Source: ZC4RG29 sp964521255
Lineage (GTDB): Bacteria > Bacteroidota > Bacteroidia > Cytophagales > Cyclobacteriaceae
Assembly: GCA_964521255.1 (NCBI GenBank)
Contig: CAZFRM010000027.1
Span: 5,200 to 69,199, forward strand
DNA length: 64,000 bases
Reading direction: 5' to 3'
Shown here: piece after piece, positions 26,313 to 35,523 of the stretch
Numbering within the stretch: the first letter of the stretch is position 1
Layout of the letters: each line of letters starts with the position of its first letter
Notes under the pieces: model-generated
Told to the model about the DNA's origin: nothing
Databases searched by the model: none
What the model saw: only the letters and a program-made list of their open reading frames with translations
Program-made: the position numbers and the translations under genes

Positions 26313-27197
26313 ATGCGCAATTCTCAACTGACACGAAAGGACTTTTTAAAGCAAACCCTATTGGCCATCACGGGAGCAACCTTATCAATGAAGGTGTTGG
26401 CATCTGTTAAAGAAGATGTTTCAGTTGGTGTATGTACATCCTGGGAAAATAGCACCCTTGCAAAACAAGCGGGCTGTTCATTCATTGAGGAAGGTGTAGG
26501 AAAAATATTGATGCCTGACAAACCAGTCGATCTTTTTAATCAACAATTGATAAGTTTAACACAGAGTCAACCTTTAGGTGTTCGATCGTTTATATATTTT
26601 CTTCCTGGCGAGATGAAGGTTGTCGGACCTAATGTTAATCACGAAGCAATTATCACATATGCTTCCGTAGCTTTTGAGCGAGCAAAAAAGGTAGGAGCCA
26701 AAACCGTCGTATTTGGAAGTGGCAAAGCCCGTGAAATTCCATCCGGCTTTGAAAAGTCGATGGCGAGGGAACAAATGATCTCGCTTTGTAAATTACTTGC
26801 GCCTGCGGCGGCCCGTCATAATATCATTCTTGCCGTGGAGCAACTCAACCGATCAGAAACAAATTTTCTCAACCTGATGGAAGAAACAGGTGATATTGTG
26901 ACCAACGTTGGCCATCCAAATTTTCAAATGGTATGCGATATCTACCATGCGCTGAGAGAAAATGATGACCCGCAACAAATTATTAAGTTCAAAAAGCACA
27001 TCGTTCACTGTCATATTGCTGAGAAGGAAGAACGAACACCACCAGGCACAAAAGGAGATGACTTCACGCCATACTTTCGCGCGTTGAAGAAAATAAAATA
27101 CAAAGGAGGCTTGTCGTTAGAGTGCAGGTTTAAAAACATGGAAGATGAGATTGGAAAGGCCGTAAAAGTTGTACAAGAGCAGTATAGAAAGGCTTAA
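26313..27197 (+). CDS. Secreted sugar phosphate isomerase/epimerase-like TIM-barrel protein
   Basis: This 294-residue protein has a Tat-like signal (RKDFLKQTLLAITGATLSMK) and an AP-endonuclease-2/xylose-isomerase-like barrel. Metal-binding residues are visible in ILAVEQLN (Glu), MVCDIYHALREND (Asp and His), IVHCHIAEKEER (His) and GGLSLECRF (Glu), the set seen in hydroxypyruvate isomerase and related enzymes. It could isomerise or epimerise a keto-sugar in the periplasm. The shared Tat-type signal suggests a pathway with the Gfo/Idh/MocA gene upstream, but that is inference. Confidence 0.85.
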   Translation: MRNSQLTRKDFLKQTLLAITGATLSMKVLASVKEDVSVGVCTSWENSTLAKQAGCSFIEEGVGKILMPDKPVDLFNQQLISLTQSQPLGVRSFIYFLPGEMKVVGPNVNHEAIITYASVAFERAKKVGAKTVVFGSGKAREIPSGFEKSMAREQMISLCKLLAPAAARHNIILAVEQLNRSETNFLNLMEETGDIVTNVGHPNFQMVCDIYHALRENDDPQQIIKFKKHIVHCHIAEKEERTPPGTKGDDFTPYFRALKKIKYKGGLSLECRFKNMEDEIGKAVKVVQEQYRKA

Positions 27198-27517
27198 TAA
27201 ATTTCATAATGAATTTTGGTTTTAAATAATGGATGTAATGGCGGAACAAAAAACAAAACAATCTGTTGAAAATTTTTTGAATAGAGTTGCTGATGAAGCA
27301 GTTCGTGATGATTGTTATACATTGATGGATAGGATGAGAACGATTTTATTTTACCCTTTGCGATTTGATTGTACTCCTTTTTACGATTCAAGTGTCTTCA
27401 TGTAATTCAATAAATGATTATACTTGTTTATGGCTTTTGAACAATGGAAATTGATGTGCTGTTCGAAATCCAACTTCTCGTAGATCTTACCAATGGTAAA
27501 CAAAACGTAAGGACAAA
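27198..27517. other. Intergenic region, nothing recognised
   Basis: These 320 bases precede the export operon. No gene is credible here. AT-rich sequence near 27400-27517 may hold the operon promoter, but no good TAnnTTTG box was recognised. Confidence 0.5.
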
Positions 27518-28795
27518 ATGCATTCGAAGACCTTTCAGCCCTTAAAATACTATATTATCATTCTTCTTATATGTTTAGATGTGGGACGGGGGTATTCCCA
27601 AATTTCTATTCCTTTCTGCCAAGAGAAAGCACGGGCTAACTACCCGCTTATTAAGCAATATGATTTGATTTCAAAGTCGACAGAGTACACGCTATCCAAC
27701 GCATCTAAGGCGTATCTTCCCCAAATTAGTGTTACAGGTATCGGCGCCTATATTTTCAAGGGTTTTCCTTCTGTTACACTTCCCGGAGGTACTGAGAGAG
27801 AAAATGAAAAATTTCAGTTTATCGGCATAGGTCAAATCAATCAAACCGTGTGGGATGGCGGCGCCACGCGCGCACAAAAAGACATTGCGAGCGCTGCGGC
27901 AGAAACAGAAAAAGCTTCTATTGATGTGGCCCTTCAGGCAATCAGGGAACGAGTGGATCAATTGTACTTCGGCATCCTCATCATTGATGAGCAGGTCAAT
28001 CAGCTGAACATAATCAGCGAAATGACTAAGCGAAATTTAAATGCCGTAACTATTTCCAAAAATAATGGGCTTGCCTATCAAACGGATGTGGATGAACTGA
28101 AAGCTGAATTGCTGAAAATTGATCAGCAAAAAATTGAATTCAGTTTTTCACGCAAGGGATACACGGAGATGTTAGGCTACCTGATTGGCCAGCCACTGAT
28201 AGAAGATGTTTCCCTGGAAAAACCTGTCATTTCCGATTCGGTGACAAATCTGCCCATTAACCGGCCGGAGTTATCGCTTTACACACGTCAACGAAAGTTA
28301 AGTACTGCACAATATTCAGTAAATAAAGTTTATAACATGCCGAAGATTGGACTGCTGGGTGCGGCGATATTAATCGAGCCCGGCACTAGTTTTGGAACAG
28401 AGTCGCTTTCCTCACTGGCGCTTGGGGGGGTAAGTGTGTCATGGAATACATCAGGTATTTATAAATCGTCAAACAACAATCAGTTGGAGAAACTTCAACA
28501 GGAAAAGATCGCTTCCCAGGAAGAGGCTTTCGTGTTTACTACCAATTTGCAGCTTAGTCAGATCAGAAGTGATATTGACAAACAGCGGGCATTGCTGGCC
28601 AAGGATGACGAGATTGTTGCTTTAAAGATAAAAATCCGGAAAGCTTACGAGCTGAAGTACGAAACAGGGATGGGAACCATGAACGATGTAATCGAGGCGA
28701 CAAATAAAGAGAGCGAAGCGCGTAGCCTGCAGGCGTTGCACAATATTCAATTGCTCATGTTTCTCAATTCCTATCAAACAGCCTCTGGAAATTAA
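27518..28795 (+). CDS. TolC-family outer membrane efflux protein
   Basis: This 425-residue protein has a signal peptide (hydrophobic YYIIILLICLDV, ending YSQ) and the internal duplication of TolC proteins: long helical coiled coils with LQAIRERVDQLYFGILIIDE and later KIRKAYELKYETGMGTMNDV, and beta segments between. It forms the outer membrane channel for the export operon that follows. The next gene starts 13 bp downstream. The fold call is firm. The exported substrate is not known. Confidence 0.9.
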   Translation: MHSKTFQPLKYYIIILLICLDVGRGYSQISIPFCQEKARANYPLIKQYDLISKSTEYTLSNASKAYLPQISVTGIGAYIFKGFPSVTLPGGTERENEKFQFIGIGQINQTVWDGGATRAQKDIASAAAETEKASIDVALQAIRERVDQLYFGILIIDEQVNQLNIISEMTKRNLNAVTISKNNGLAYQTDVDELKAELLKIDQQKIEFSFSRKGYTEMLGYLIGQPLIEDVSLEKPVISDSVTNLPINRPELSLYTRQRKLSTAQYSVNKVYNMPKIGLLGAAILIEPGTSFGTESLSSLALGGVSVSWNTSGIYKSSNNNQLEKLQQEKIASQEEAFVFTTNLQLSQIRSDIDKQRALLAKDDEIVALKIKIRKAYELKYETGMGTMNDVIEATNKESEARSLQALHNIQLLMFLNSYQTASGN

Positions 28796-28808
28796 ATCAA
28801 ATGATGAT

Positions 28809-29714
28809 ATGACGCGAATAAAGTTAATGCTGACGATATTGTTTATATGCCTTGCCTTACTTTTCTCCTGCAGTTCGAAGAACAACCAGGCCGATGCGGT
28901 GGGATCGTTTGAAGCAATAGAAACCATGGTGTCAGCCGAATCAAACGGTAAGATTATGCTGTTTACCATTGAGGAAGGTGACCAGGTAAAGGCGGGTGAA
29001 GTAGTGGGCAGCATTGATAGTACGCAACTCTACCTGAGCAAACTGCAACTGTTACAAAATAAAAAGGCTGTGTTGTCGAGCCGTCCTGATATCCACGCTC
29101 AACTGGAGGCGCTTCAACGTGAGCTTGACAACGCTATCAGTGACAAGAAAAGAATTGAAAAACTTGTGGCTGGCGAGGTAGCGTCTCAAAAGCAGCTTGA
29201 TGATGCGAACTCACGGATCGCTGTTCTTCAGTCGCGCATTGAGGCGCAAAAAAGTTTGCTGGGTACAAACACCTCGGCAATTGACGAACAGGCCAGCGTC
29301 GTTAACGCGCAACTCGCGCAGGTCGAGGATCAGCTTAAGAAATGCCGGATCATCAATCCCATTCCCGGCACGGTGCTCGCAACGTATGTCAATCCTTTTG
29401 AAATGACAAGTGTGGGACGACCGCTTTATAAAGTGGCCAATCTTGATGAGATCATTTTAAGGGCATACATCACCAGTGATCAGTTTGTAAAGATCAAAAT
29501 CGGCCAGACGGTTGATGTAATGGTTGATGACGAGAAGGGTGGTGCCCGAAAATTTTCCGGAACAATTAGTTGGATCAATAACCAGGCTGAGTTCACGCCA
29601 AAAACAATTCAAACGAAGAATGAGCGTGCCAACCTTGTATATGCCATTAAGGTGAAGGTTAAGAATGATGGCACGCTTAAAATAGGAATGTATGGAGAAG
29701 TTGCCTTCCATTAA
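28809..29714 (+). CDS. HlyD-family periplasmic adaptor lipoprotein (YbhG-like)
   Basis: This 301-residue protein has a lipoprotein signal with lipobox LLFSC (Cys near residue 20), a lipoyl half-motif (MVSAESNGKIMLFTIEEGDQ) and a helical hairpin at about 75-170. The second lipoyl half (NPIPGTVLATYVNPFEMTSV) and a beta-barrel near the end follow. It bridges the inner membrane ABC transporter to TolC. The 23-bp overlap with the next ATPase gene indicates coupled translation. YbhG of E. coli is the nearest recognised equivalent by operon order. Confidence 0.9.
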   Translation: MTRIKLMLTILFICLALLFSCSSKNNQADAVGSFEAIETMVSAESNGKIMLFTIEEGDQVKAGEVVGSIDSTQLYLSKLQLLQNKKAVLSSRPDIHAQLEALQRELDNAISDKKRIEKLVAGEVASQKQLDDANSRIAVLQSRIEAQKSLLGTNTSAIDEQASVVNAQLAQVEDQLKKCRIINPIPGTVLATYVNPFEMTSVGRPLYKVANLDEIILRAYITSDQFVKIKIGQTVDVMVDDEKGGARKFSGTISWINNQAEFTPKTIQTKNERANLVYAIKVKVKNDGTLKIGMYGEVAFH

Positions 29715-30624
29715 TGTATCCGGATTGAGCAAGTGGTACGGCAAAGAAAAGAAAGTTGTCGTTCATGAAGTTTCCTTCACGGTAGAGCGCGGAGAGATCT
29801 TCGGACTTATTGGTCCGGACGGTTCAGGAAAAACAAGCATCTTCCGCATGTTGACTACATTGTTACTTCCGGATGCGGGAGCGGCATCGGTTCAGGGCTA
29901 TGACATTGTAAAGGATTACAAGCAGATCAGGAACTGCGTCGGTTACATGCCGGGCAGATTCTCGTTGTACCAGGATTTAAGCGTGGAAGAAAATTTGAAT
30001 TTCTTCGCAACGGTATTTAACACCACCATTGAAGAAAATTATCATCTCGTTCGCGACATCTATGTGCAATTGGAGCCTTTTAAAACAAGATTGGCGGGGA
30101 AACTCTCCGGCGGAATGAAGCAGAAGCTCGCTCTTTGTTGCGCGCTCATTCACAAGCCGGAGGTATTGTTCCTGGATGAACCTACCACAGGTGTTGATCC
30201 GGTCTCCCGAAAGGAATTCTGGGAAATGCTGAAGCGGTTGAAGGCTCAGCAAATTACCATACTGGTGGCGACGCCTTACATGGATGAAGCGAGCTTGTGC
30301 GATCGGATTGCCCTCCTTCAGGATGGAAAAATTTTATCGATCGATACCCCGCAGAACCTTTCGTCATCTTTTCCCTATCCTCTTCTGAAAGTGAAGGCGA
30401 GTAAAATGTCTGTTGTTATCAAATCGCTAAAAGACTTTGAAGGTGTAACGAGTTGTAATGGATTTGGAGAGTACGCACATGTCGTGATGAAAAATGTAAG
30501 TCCTTCAACTTTTGATCAGATGAGCAACTATCTTTCAAAGATGGGACTGCGCGATATTGAAATCAAAACGACTGAACCAACCATTGAGGATGTTTTTATT
30601 GGCTTAACAACCTCACGATCATGA
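29692..30624 (+). CDS. ABC transporter ATPase, N-terminal YbhF-like half
   Basis: This 310-residue ATPase has Walker A at 41-48 (GPDGSGKT), a normal signature LSGGMKQ at 138-144, and Walker B VLFLDEP at 158-164. The position expected to be the H-loop His is Pro195 (ATPYMDEA). It therefore lacks a complete catalytic site of its own but can supply a good signature motif to its partner. This matches the first half of the double ATPase YbhF, but here the halves are separate genes. It has a C-terminal extension of about 80 residues. It overlaps both neighbours (23 bp and 4 bp). Confidence 0.92.
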   Translation: MEKLPSINVSGLSKWYGKEKKVVVHEVSFTVERGEIFGLIGPDGSGKTSIFRMLTTLLLPDAGAASVQGYDIVKDYKQIRNCVGYMPGRFSLYQDLSVEENLNFFATVFNTTIEENYHLVRDIYVQLEPFKTRLAGKLSGGMKQKLALCCALIHKPEVLFLDEPTTGVDPVSRKEFWEMLKRLKAQQITILVATPYMDEASLCDRIALLQDGKILSIDTPQNLSSSFPYPLLKVKASKMSVVIKSLKDFEGVTSCNGFGEYAHVVMKNVSPSTFDQMSNYLSKMGLRDIEIKTTEPTIEDVFIGLTTSRS

Positions 30625-31373
30625 AGGCTGATTTTAAGGAGTCGATACGCGCCGAAAAATTAACCAAGCGTTTTGGGGATTTCACGGCGGTGGATGCTAT
30701 TAGCTTTACCGTACAGAAGGGTGAGATCTTTGGATTTCTTGGTGCGAATGGAGCGGGTAAAACTACGGCGATGCGCATGTTGTGCGGCTTGTCTGTACCT
30801 ACTTCCGGAACGGCTTCGATTGCCGGATTCGATGTCTACAAGGAAACAGAAAAAATAAAAACGCGGATCGGGTACATGAGCCAGAAATTTTCGTTGTACG
30901 AAGACCTTACCGTTGAAGAGAACATATCTTTTTTTGGTGGCATTTACGGTATTAAACCAGCACAGATAAAGCAAAAACAGGAAGGCCTCGTGGAAAAGCT
31001 AGGCCTGCAGGATCAGATTAACAAGCTTGTGGGAAGTTTACCCCTTGGCTGGAAACAGAAACTTTCCTTTTCGGTGGCCGTGCTGCATCAACCCGAAATT
31101 GTTTTTCTCGATGAGCCTACTGGCGGAGTGGATCCGATTACACGACGGCAATTCTGGGACATGATCTACGATGCTTCAGATTCGGGCATTACCGTATTTG
31201 TAACCACGCATTACCTCGACGAAGCAGAATACTGCAATCGCGTTTCGATTATGGTTGATGGCGCCATCGCTGCCCTTGATACACCGGCTCAACTCAAGAA
31301 AAAGTATCAGACCGATTCGATGGACGATGTATTTTATGAGCTGGCACGAGGAGCAAAACGAAACGGCAGTTAA
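30621..31373 (+). CDS. ABC transporter ATPase, C-terminal YbhF-like half
   Basis: This 250-residue ATPase has Walker A at 41-48 (GANGAGKT), Walker B VFLDEP near 161-166 and the H-loop His197 (TTHYLDEA). Its signature is degenerate: LPLGWKQ at 140-146 in place of LSGGQ. Paired with the upstream ATPase, the nucleotide site made from this protein's Walker motifs and the partner's LSGGM should be active, and the other site degenerate. The start overlaps the previous stop as ATGA. It corresponds to the second half of YbhF. Confidence 0.92.
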   Translation: MKADFKESIRAEKLTKRFGDFTAVDAISFTVQKGEIFGFLGANGAGKTTAMRMLCGLSVPTSGTASIAGFDVYKETEKIKTRIGYMSQKFSLYEDLTVEENISFFGGIYGIKPAQIKQKQEGLVEKLGLQDQINKLVGSLPLGWKQKLSFSVAVLHQPEIVFLDEPTGGVDPITRRQFWDMIYDASDSGITVFVTTHYLDEAEYCNRVSIMVDGAIAALDTPAQLKKKYQTDSMDDVFYELARGAKRNGS

Positions 31374-31389
31374 CTTCAATTGATTGACC

Positions 31390-32511
31390 ATGAATTCATC
31401 CATTAGAAACCAGCTTTTTAGCTTTGTACGAAAAGAATTTTATCATGTGCTTCGCGATAAAAAAGTTCTGCTGATCCTTTTCGGTATGCCTGTAGTGCAG
31501 GTGCTTTTGTTTGGCTTTGTATTATCGAATGAAGTAAAAGATTCACACATCGTTGTGGTCGATCGAACACCCGATGAAGTATCACGCCAACTGATAGAGA
31601 AGCTTGAAGCCAGTAGATATTTTATTGTCGACGGTATTGTTGAAAATATTGTTGATGTTGAATCCGCTTTCAGACAGGGTAAGATCAAAGCAGCGCTTGT
31701 TTTTCCTTCCAACTTCCGACAGAACTTGTTGCACAATCAGGTGGCTCAGGTACAGATCATCACAGACGCCACGGATGTAAACGCCGCCAATGCGGTTGTG
31801 GGATACCTGACTTCAATTATTCAGGATTTTTCCCAATCGTTAAATAAGAATGAGGAAATACCTTACCAGATCGTTCCTGAAATCCGAATGTTGTATAATC
31901 CGCAGTTGCTTGGCGCGCCCAATTTTGTTCCAGGCGTTATGGCGATGGTCTTGATGCTGGTGTGTGTACTGATGACCGCCGTGGCTATTGTAAAAGAAAA
32001 AGAGTTAGGTACCATGGAGATATTGCTCGTATCGCCAATACGCCCGTCGTTAGTCATCATTTCAAAGGCAGTGCCCTATCTTATCCTTGCATTCATAAAT
32101 CTTGTTACCATTATTTTACTGAGTGTTTATGTGCTGGACGTTCCGGTAAAAGGAAATCTTTTTTTGCTTCTTGGCGTAAGTTTGCTATTTATTATCACGT
32201 GCCTGTCATTGGGCATTTTAATTTCTATTCAGACGGATTCACAGCAGGCAGCCATGTTTGCTTCATTGCTGGGCATGCTCCTTCCAACGGTGATTCTCAG
32301 CGGATTTATGTTTCCCATCGAGAACATGCCATTGCCTCTTCAGATCATTTCCAATATCGTTCCCTCGCGATGGTATTACATCATTGTCAAAAACGTGATG
32401 ATCAAGGGAGCCGGATTCTCCGCCATATGGCGTGAGACGTTGGTGCTTGTTCTCATGATACTGGTTCTCTTTGGTGTCAGTATGAAAAAATTCAAGATTC
32501 GGTTGGCGTAA
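31390..32511 (+). CDS. ABC-2 type transporter permease, YbhS-like
   Basis: This 373-residue protein has the ABC-2 layout: one N-terminal membrane helix (KVLLILFGMPVVQVLLFGFV), a periplasmic domain of about 130 residues, and five C-terminal membrane helices from MAMVLMLVCVLMTAVAIVKE onward. The motif KEKELGTMEILLVSPIRP is typical of the family. I used the ATG at 31390; a TTG at 31384 adds two residues. It starts 16 bp after the ATPase. With its neighbour it forms the membrane channel. Confidence 0.92.
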   Translation: MNSSIRNQLFSFVRKEFYHVLRDKKVLLILFGMPVVQVLLFGFVLSNEVKDSHIVVVDRTPDEVSRQLIEKLEASRYFIVDGIVENIVDVESAFRQGKIKAALVFPSNFRQNLLHNQVAQVQIITDATDVNAANAVVGYLTSIIQDFSQSLNKNEEIPYQIVPEIRMLYNPQLLGAPNFVPGVMAMVLMLVCVLMTAVAIVKEKELGTMEILLVSPIRPSLVIISKAVPYLILAFINLVTIILLSVYVLDVPVKGNLFLLLGVSLLFIITCLSLGILISIQTDSQQAAMFASLLGMLLPTVILSGFMFPIENMPLPLQIISNIVPSRWYYIIVKNVMIKGAGFSAIWRETLVLVLMILVLFGVSMKKFKIRLA

Positions 32512-32517
32512 AAAATA

Positions 32518-33633
32518 ATGGGTATGCACACACTACTTGTTTTGTTGAAGAAAGAATTCCGGCAGATCTTCCGCAACAAGACCATTTTAATTATTTCGTT
32601 TGTCGCTCCCATTGTTCAGTTTCTAATACTTCCCTTAGCCGCCAATTTTGAAACCAAGAACATTAACCTTGTTGTCGTGGACCATGACCGTTCAACCACA
32701 TCACGAAAGTTACTGTCACAGATCACGGGCTCGGGATATTTTCAATTTGTTGACTATACGCCTTCTTTTAAACAGGCGTATCAGTCAATTGAAACGGATA
32801 AAGCCGATCTGATACTCGAAATTCAACCCGCCTTTGAACGAAATCTCATCCGGGAAAACCAGGCGAAAGTTTTTATCGCTGTAAATGCAATCAACGGGAC
32901 CAAGGCGGTTGTGGGAGGAAATTACCTCAATGGTATAATCGCAGGATTCAATAACGATATTCGTGTTGAGTTGATCCCGGGTGCAAAGGGCAAAGGCATT
33001 ATGGCTACTTCGTCTTACTGGTTCAATCCAAAATTGAATTACAAAATCGCCCTAATTCCTGGTATCCTCGCTATTTTGGTTACCATGATAGCGGGATTTT
33101 TAAGCGCATTGAATATTGTCAAGGAAAAGGAATCTGGAACGATCGAACAAATTAACGTAACCCCTATTAAGAAAAGAGATTTCATTTTAGGCAAGCTCAT
33201 CCCTTTTTGGATATTGGCGATGATCGTGTTTACCATTGGCCTGCTATTAGCTTACCTTATTTATGATATTGTACCCCAGGGAAGTTTGCTTGTGCTTTAC
33301 GTTTTCATTGCCGCGTACTTGCTCGCTGTGCTGGGCTTTGGACTTTTGATTTCAACATTTTGCAGAACGCAGCAGGAGGCAATGTTCCTGATGTTTTTTT
33401 TTATGATGATTTTCATTCTGATGGGAGGGCTGTTCACGTCCATTGACAGCATGCCGGATTGGGCGAAGATGATCACACGCTTTAACCCAGTGAATTACAT
33501 GATTAATGTCATGCGTCTCGTTATCTTAAAAGCGAGCGGCTTTCGCGATATCCTTCCAGACTTCATTGCTGTGATTGTTATGGCCATTGTGCTGAACACA
33601 TGGGCCGTATTGAACTACAAAAAGACGAGCTGA
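32518..33633 (+). CDS. ABC-2 type transporter permease, YbhR-like
   Basis: This 371-residue protein has the same layout as the previous one: first helix IISFVAPIVQFLILPLAANF, periplasmic domain, then helices from IPGILAILVTMIAGFLSALN, with the KEKESGTIEQINVTPIKKRD motif. It starts 6 bp after the previous stop and is the last gene of the operon, converging on galM. The two permeases are clearly homologous, so a heterodimeric channel is likely. Substrates of YbhGFSR-type systems include cationic drugs in E. coli; the substrate here is unknown. Confidence 0.92.
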   Translation: MGMHTLLVLLKKEFRQIFRNKTILIISFVAPIVQFLILPLAANFETKNINLVVVDHDRSTTSRKLLSQITGSGYFQFVDYTPSFKQAYQSIETDKADLILEIQPAFERNLIRENQAKVFIAVNAINGTKAVVGGNYLNGIIAGFNNDIRVELIPGAKGKGIMATSSYWFNPKLNYKIALIPGILAILVTMIAGFLSALNIVKEKESGTIEQINVTPIKKRDFILGKLIPFWILAMIVFTIGLLLAYLIYDIVPQGSLLVLYVFIAAYLLAVLGFGLLISTFCRTQQEAMFLMFFFMMIFILMGGLFTSIDSMPDWAKMITRFNPVNYMINVMRLVILKASGFRDILPDFIAVIVMAIVLNTWAVLNYKKTS

Positions 33634-33653
33634 GACGGCGAAGAAATGGATAC

Positions 33654-34706
33654 TTATTTTGTTGCAAACTTATACGTGGTAGCCGTTTCATAGACTCTGC
33701 CGGGCTCCAAGACGACAGGTGGAAATGCCGGTTGATTAGGGGAATCAGGAAAGTGTTGTGTTTCAATGCAAAGACCGTATCGCTTGTGGTAAACGGCATT
33801 GTACTTTCCATGGTAGCCTGCCAGGAAATTTCCGGAATAAAACTGAGCGCCAGGTTCTTTAGTAAAGACTTCCAAATAACGTCCGCTAACGGGATCATAA
33901 AGTGCAGCAGCAACTACGCCCTTATTGGTCACGTCATCATTGAAAACAAAAGTATGATCATACCCCTGACCGTTTTTTAATTGTTCGTTATCATCGTTGA
34001 TGCGGGCGCCAACACGTGCTGGCTTGCGAAAATCAAAGGGTGTACGTGCTACTGATTTAAGTTCACCCGTGGGAATTGAAGTTTCGTCAATGGCAACAAA
34101 CTGTTCGGCGTTCAGCATGATCTCGTGATCCAGAATGTTGCGTTTCGTGTTGCCGGATAAGTTGAAGTAGCTATGCTGCGTAAGGTTAATTACAGTTTTT
34201 TTATCGGTGGTCGCTTCATAGCTTACTTTGAATTCATTGTTGTCTGTAAGCGTGTAGATTACCTTTACATTTAAAGTGCCAGGATAGCCCTCCTCACCGT
34301 CTTTGCTAATGTATGTGAATTTAAGAGAAGGACCTTCTGATGATTTATTCCCCTCAACATTCCATAAAACTTTGTCAAAAGATTTGATGCCTCCATGAAG
34401 GTGATTAGGTCCATTGTTGATGGCAAGTTTGTATGATACGCCATCAATGGAAAATGTTCCTTTCGCAATGCGATTTCCATAGCGTCCAATAACGGCGCCG
34501 AAAAAAGGACTTTCTTTTTGATATTGTTCAATGGTATCAAATCCCAACACAATATCTTCCAGGACACCTTTTCTATCAGGAACTTTTAGTGAGGTTACAA
34601 CACAACCGTAATTCATTACTTTTAATTCCAATCCGTTTGCATTTGTGAGCGTATACAGTATTACATTACCATCGCTTGTCTTTCCAAAAGGTTCCTGTTT
34701 GATCAT
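33654..34706 (-). CDS. galM: Aldose 1-epimerase
   Basis: This 350-residue protein is a cytoplasmic galactose mutarotase with no signal peptide. The family landmarks are visible: IGRYGNRIAKGTF, NNGPNHLHGGIKSFDKVLW, LTQHSYFNLSG with the catalytic His, GYDHTFVF, and LCIETQHFPDSPN with the catalytic Glu. It interconverts alpha and beta anomers of aldohexoses for the Leloir pathway. It converges with the export operon at its 3' end. Length is typical of the family. Confidence 0.95.
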   Translation of the reverse strand: MIKQEPFGKTSDGNVILYTLTNANGLELKVMNYGCVVTSLKVPDRKGVLEDIVLGFDTIEQYQKESPFFGAVIGRYGNRIAKGTFSIDGVSYKLAINNGPNHLHGGIKSFDKVLWNVEGNKSSEGPSLKFTYISKDGEEGYPGTLNVKVIYTLTDNNEFKVSYEATTDKKTVINLTQHSYFNLSGNTKRNILDHEIMLNAEQFVAIDETSIPTGELKSVARTPFDFRKPARVGARINDDNEQLKNGQGYDHTFVFNDDVTNKGVVAAALYDPVSGRYLEVFTKEPGAQFYSGNFLAGYHGKYNAVYHKRYGLCIETQHFPDSPNQPAFPPVVLEPGRVYETATTYKFATK

Positions 34707-34756
34707 TAGAATTATTTTTTTGAAGTACGGAATTTATTGGTCTATTAGCAATACGT

Positions 34757-35473
34757 TTAAAGGCGTACAGTTTTTTTACCCGTCTTTAATTTCATCAGAG
34801 TTTCCCGAATGGCAATTTTAGGAAGCGTTTCCATATTCTCTCTTAAATATTCTCTTACCAGTTTCGGATAATGTTTCACCATACTGCGGAGTACCCAGGA
34901 GATCGCCTTTGTAATCAGTATTTCTTTTTCACTTTTTAAGCGATCAATATTTTCTATTGCTGCTTTTGCAAGAAGATCATCCTTCACCTGGCTTAATGGC
35001 GAACAAAGTAATACGATCGAAGCTCTTCTCTTGTTGATGTTTTTACTTCCAGACAATTGATCAATAACTTTTTTCCACGACGTCCAGTTGTCCGAGATAT
35101 CAACAGCGAGGTGTTTGCCTGTGCAAAGTGCATCGACTTCTGCCCATCCTATTGTATTATCAAGCCATCGATCAAAGAGTTTTGGATCTACTCTTCGCTG
35201 TTCTTTTGTAGCGTAACCCATTAGAATACCTGTGAAGCATTTTTCCGTAGAGGATTCGCCTTTATTCAGACTGGTAAGCAAATCAGAAAATTCTTTTATT
35301 GTGAGATCATGGTGATCCTTCATCCAGTCTTTTGCAATGGATCGGAGCACGGGTATGCTGATGGGATAACGCGGGTGATCGTTGCCGAGATAACGGTCAA
35401 GAAAAGTATGCTTTGTAGGCTTCCCTGATTTTTTAATAATGCGATCAAGTAATTCTTTGTGATGAGAATTCAT
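34757..35473 (-). CDS. AlkD-like DNA alkylation repair protein
   Basis: This 238-residue protein is built of HEAT-like helical repeats. Residues matching the active site of B. cereus AlkD are present with an offset of one: Trp110 and Asp114 in IGWAEVDALC, and Arg149 in NKRRAS. It should remove positively charged alkylated bases such as 7-methylguanine and 3-methyladenine from DNA. It is the second-last gene of a minus-strand run and starts 50 bp after the M15 peptidase. Nothing points to damage-inducible control. Confidence 0.9.
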   Translation of the reverse strand: MNSHHKELLDRIIKKSGKPTKHTFLDRYLGNDHPRYPISIPVLRSIAKDWMKDHHDLTIKEFSDLLTSLNKGESSTEKCFTGILMGYATKEQRRVDPKLFDRWLDNTIGWAEVDALCTGKHLAVDISDNWTSWKKVIDQLSGSKNINKRRASIVLLCSPLSQVKDDLLAKAAIENIDRLKSEKEILITKAISWVLRSMVKHYPKLVREYLRENMETLPKIAIRETLMKLKTGKKTVRL

Positions 35474-35523
35474 TTGTCTTCAGGAATGGCTCTCACGAGT
35501 GAGAAAAATTATTTCAATCGACG

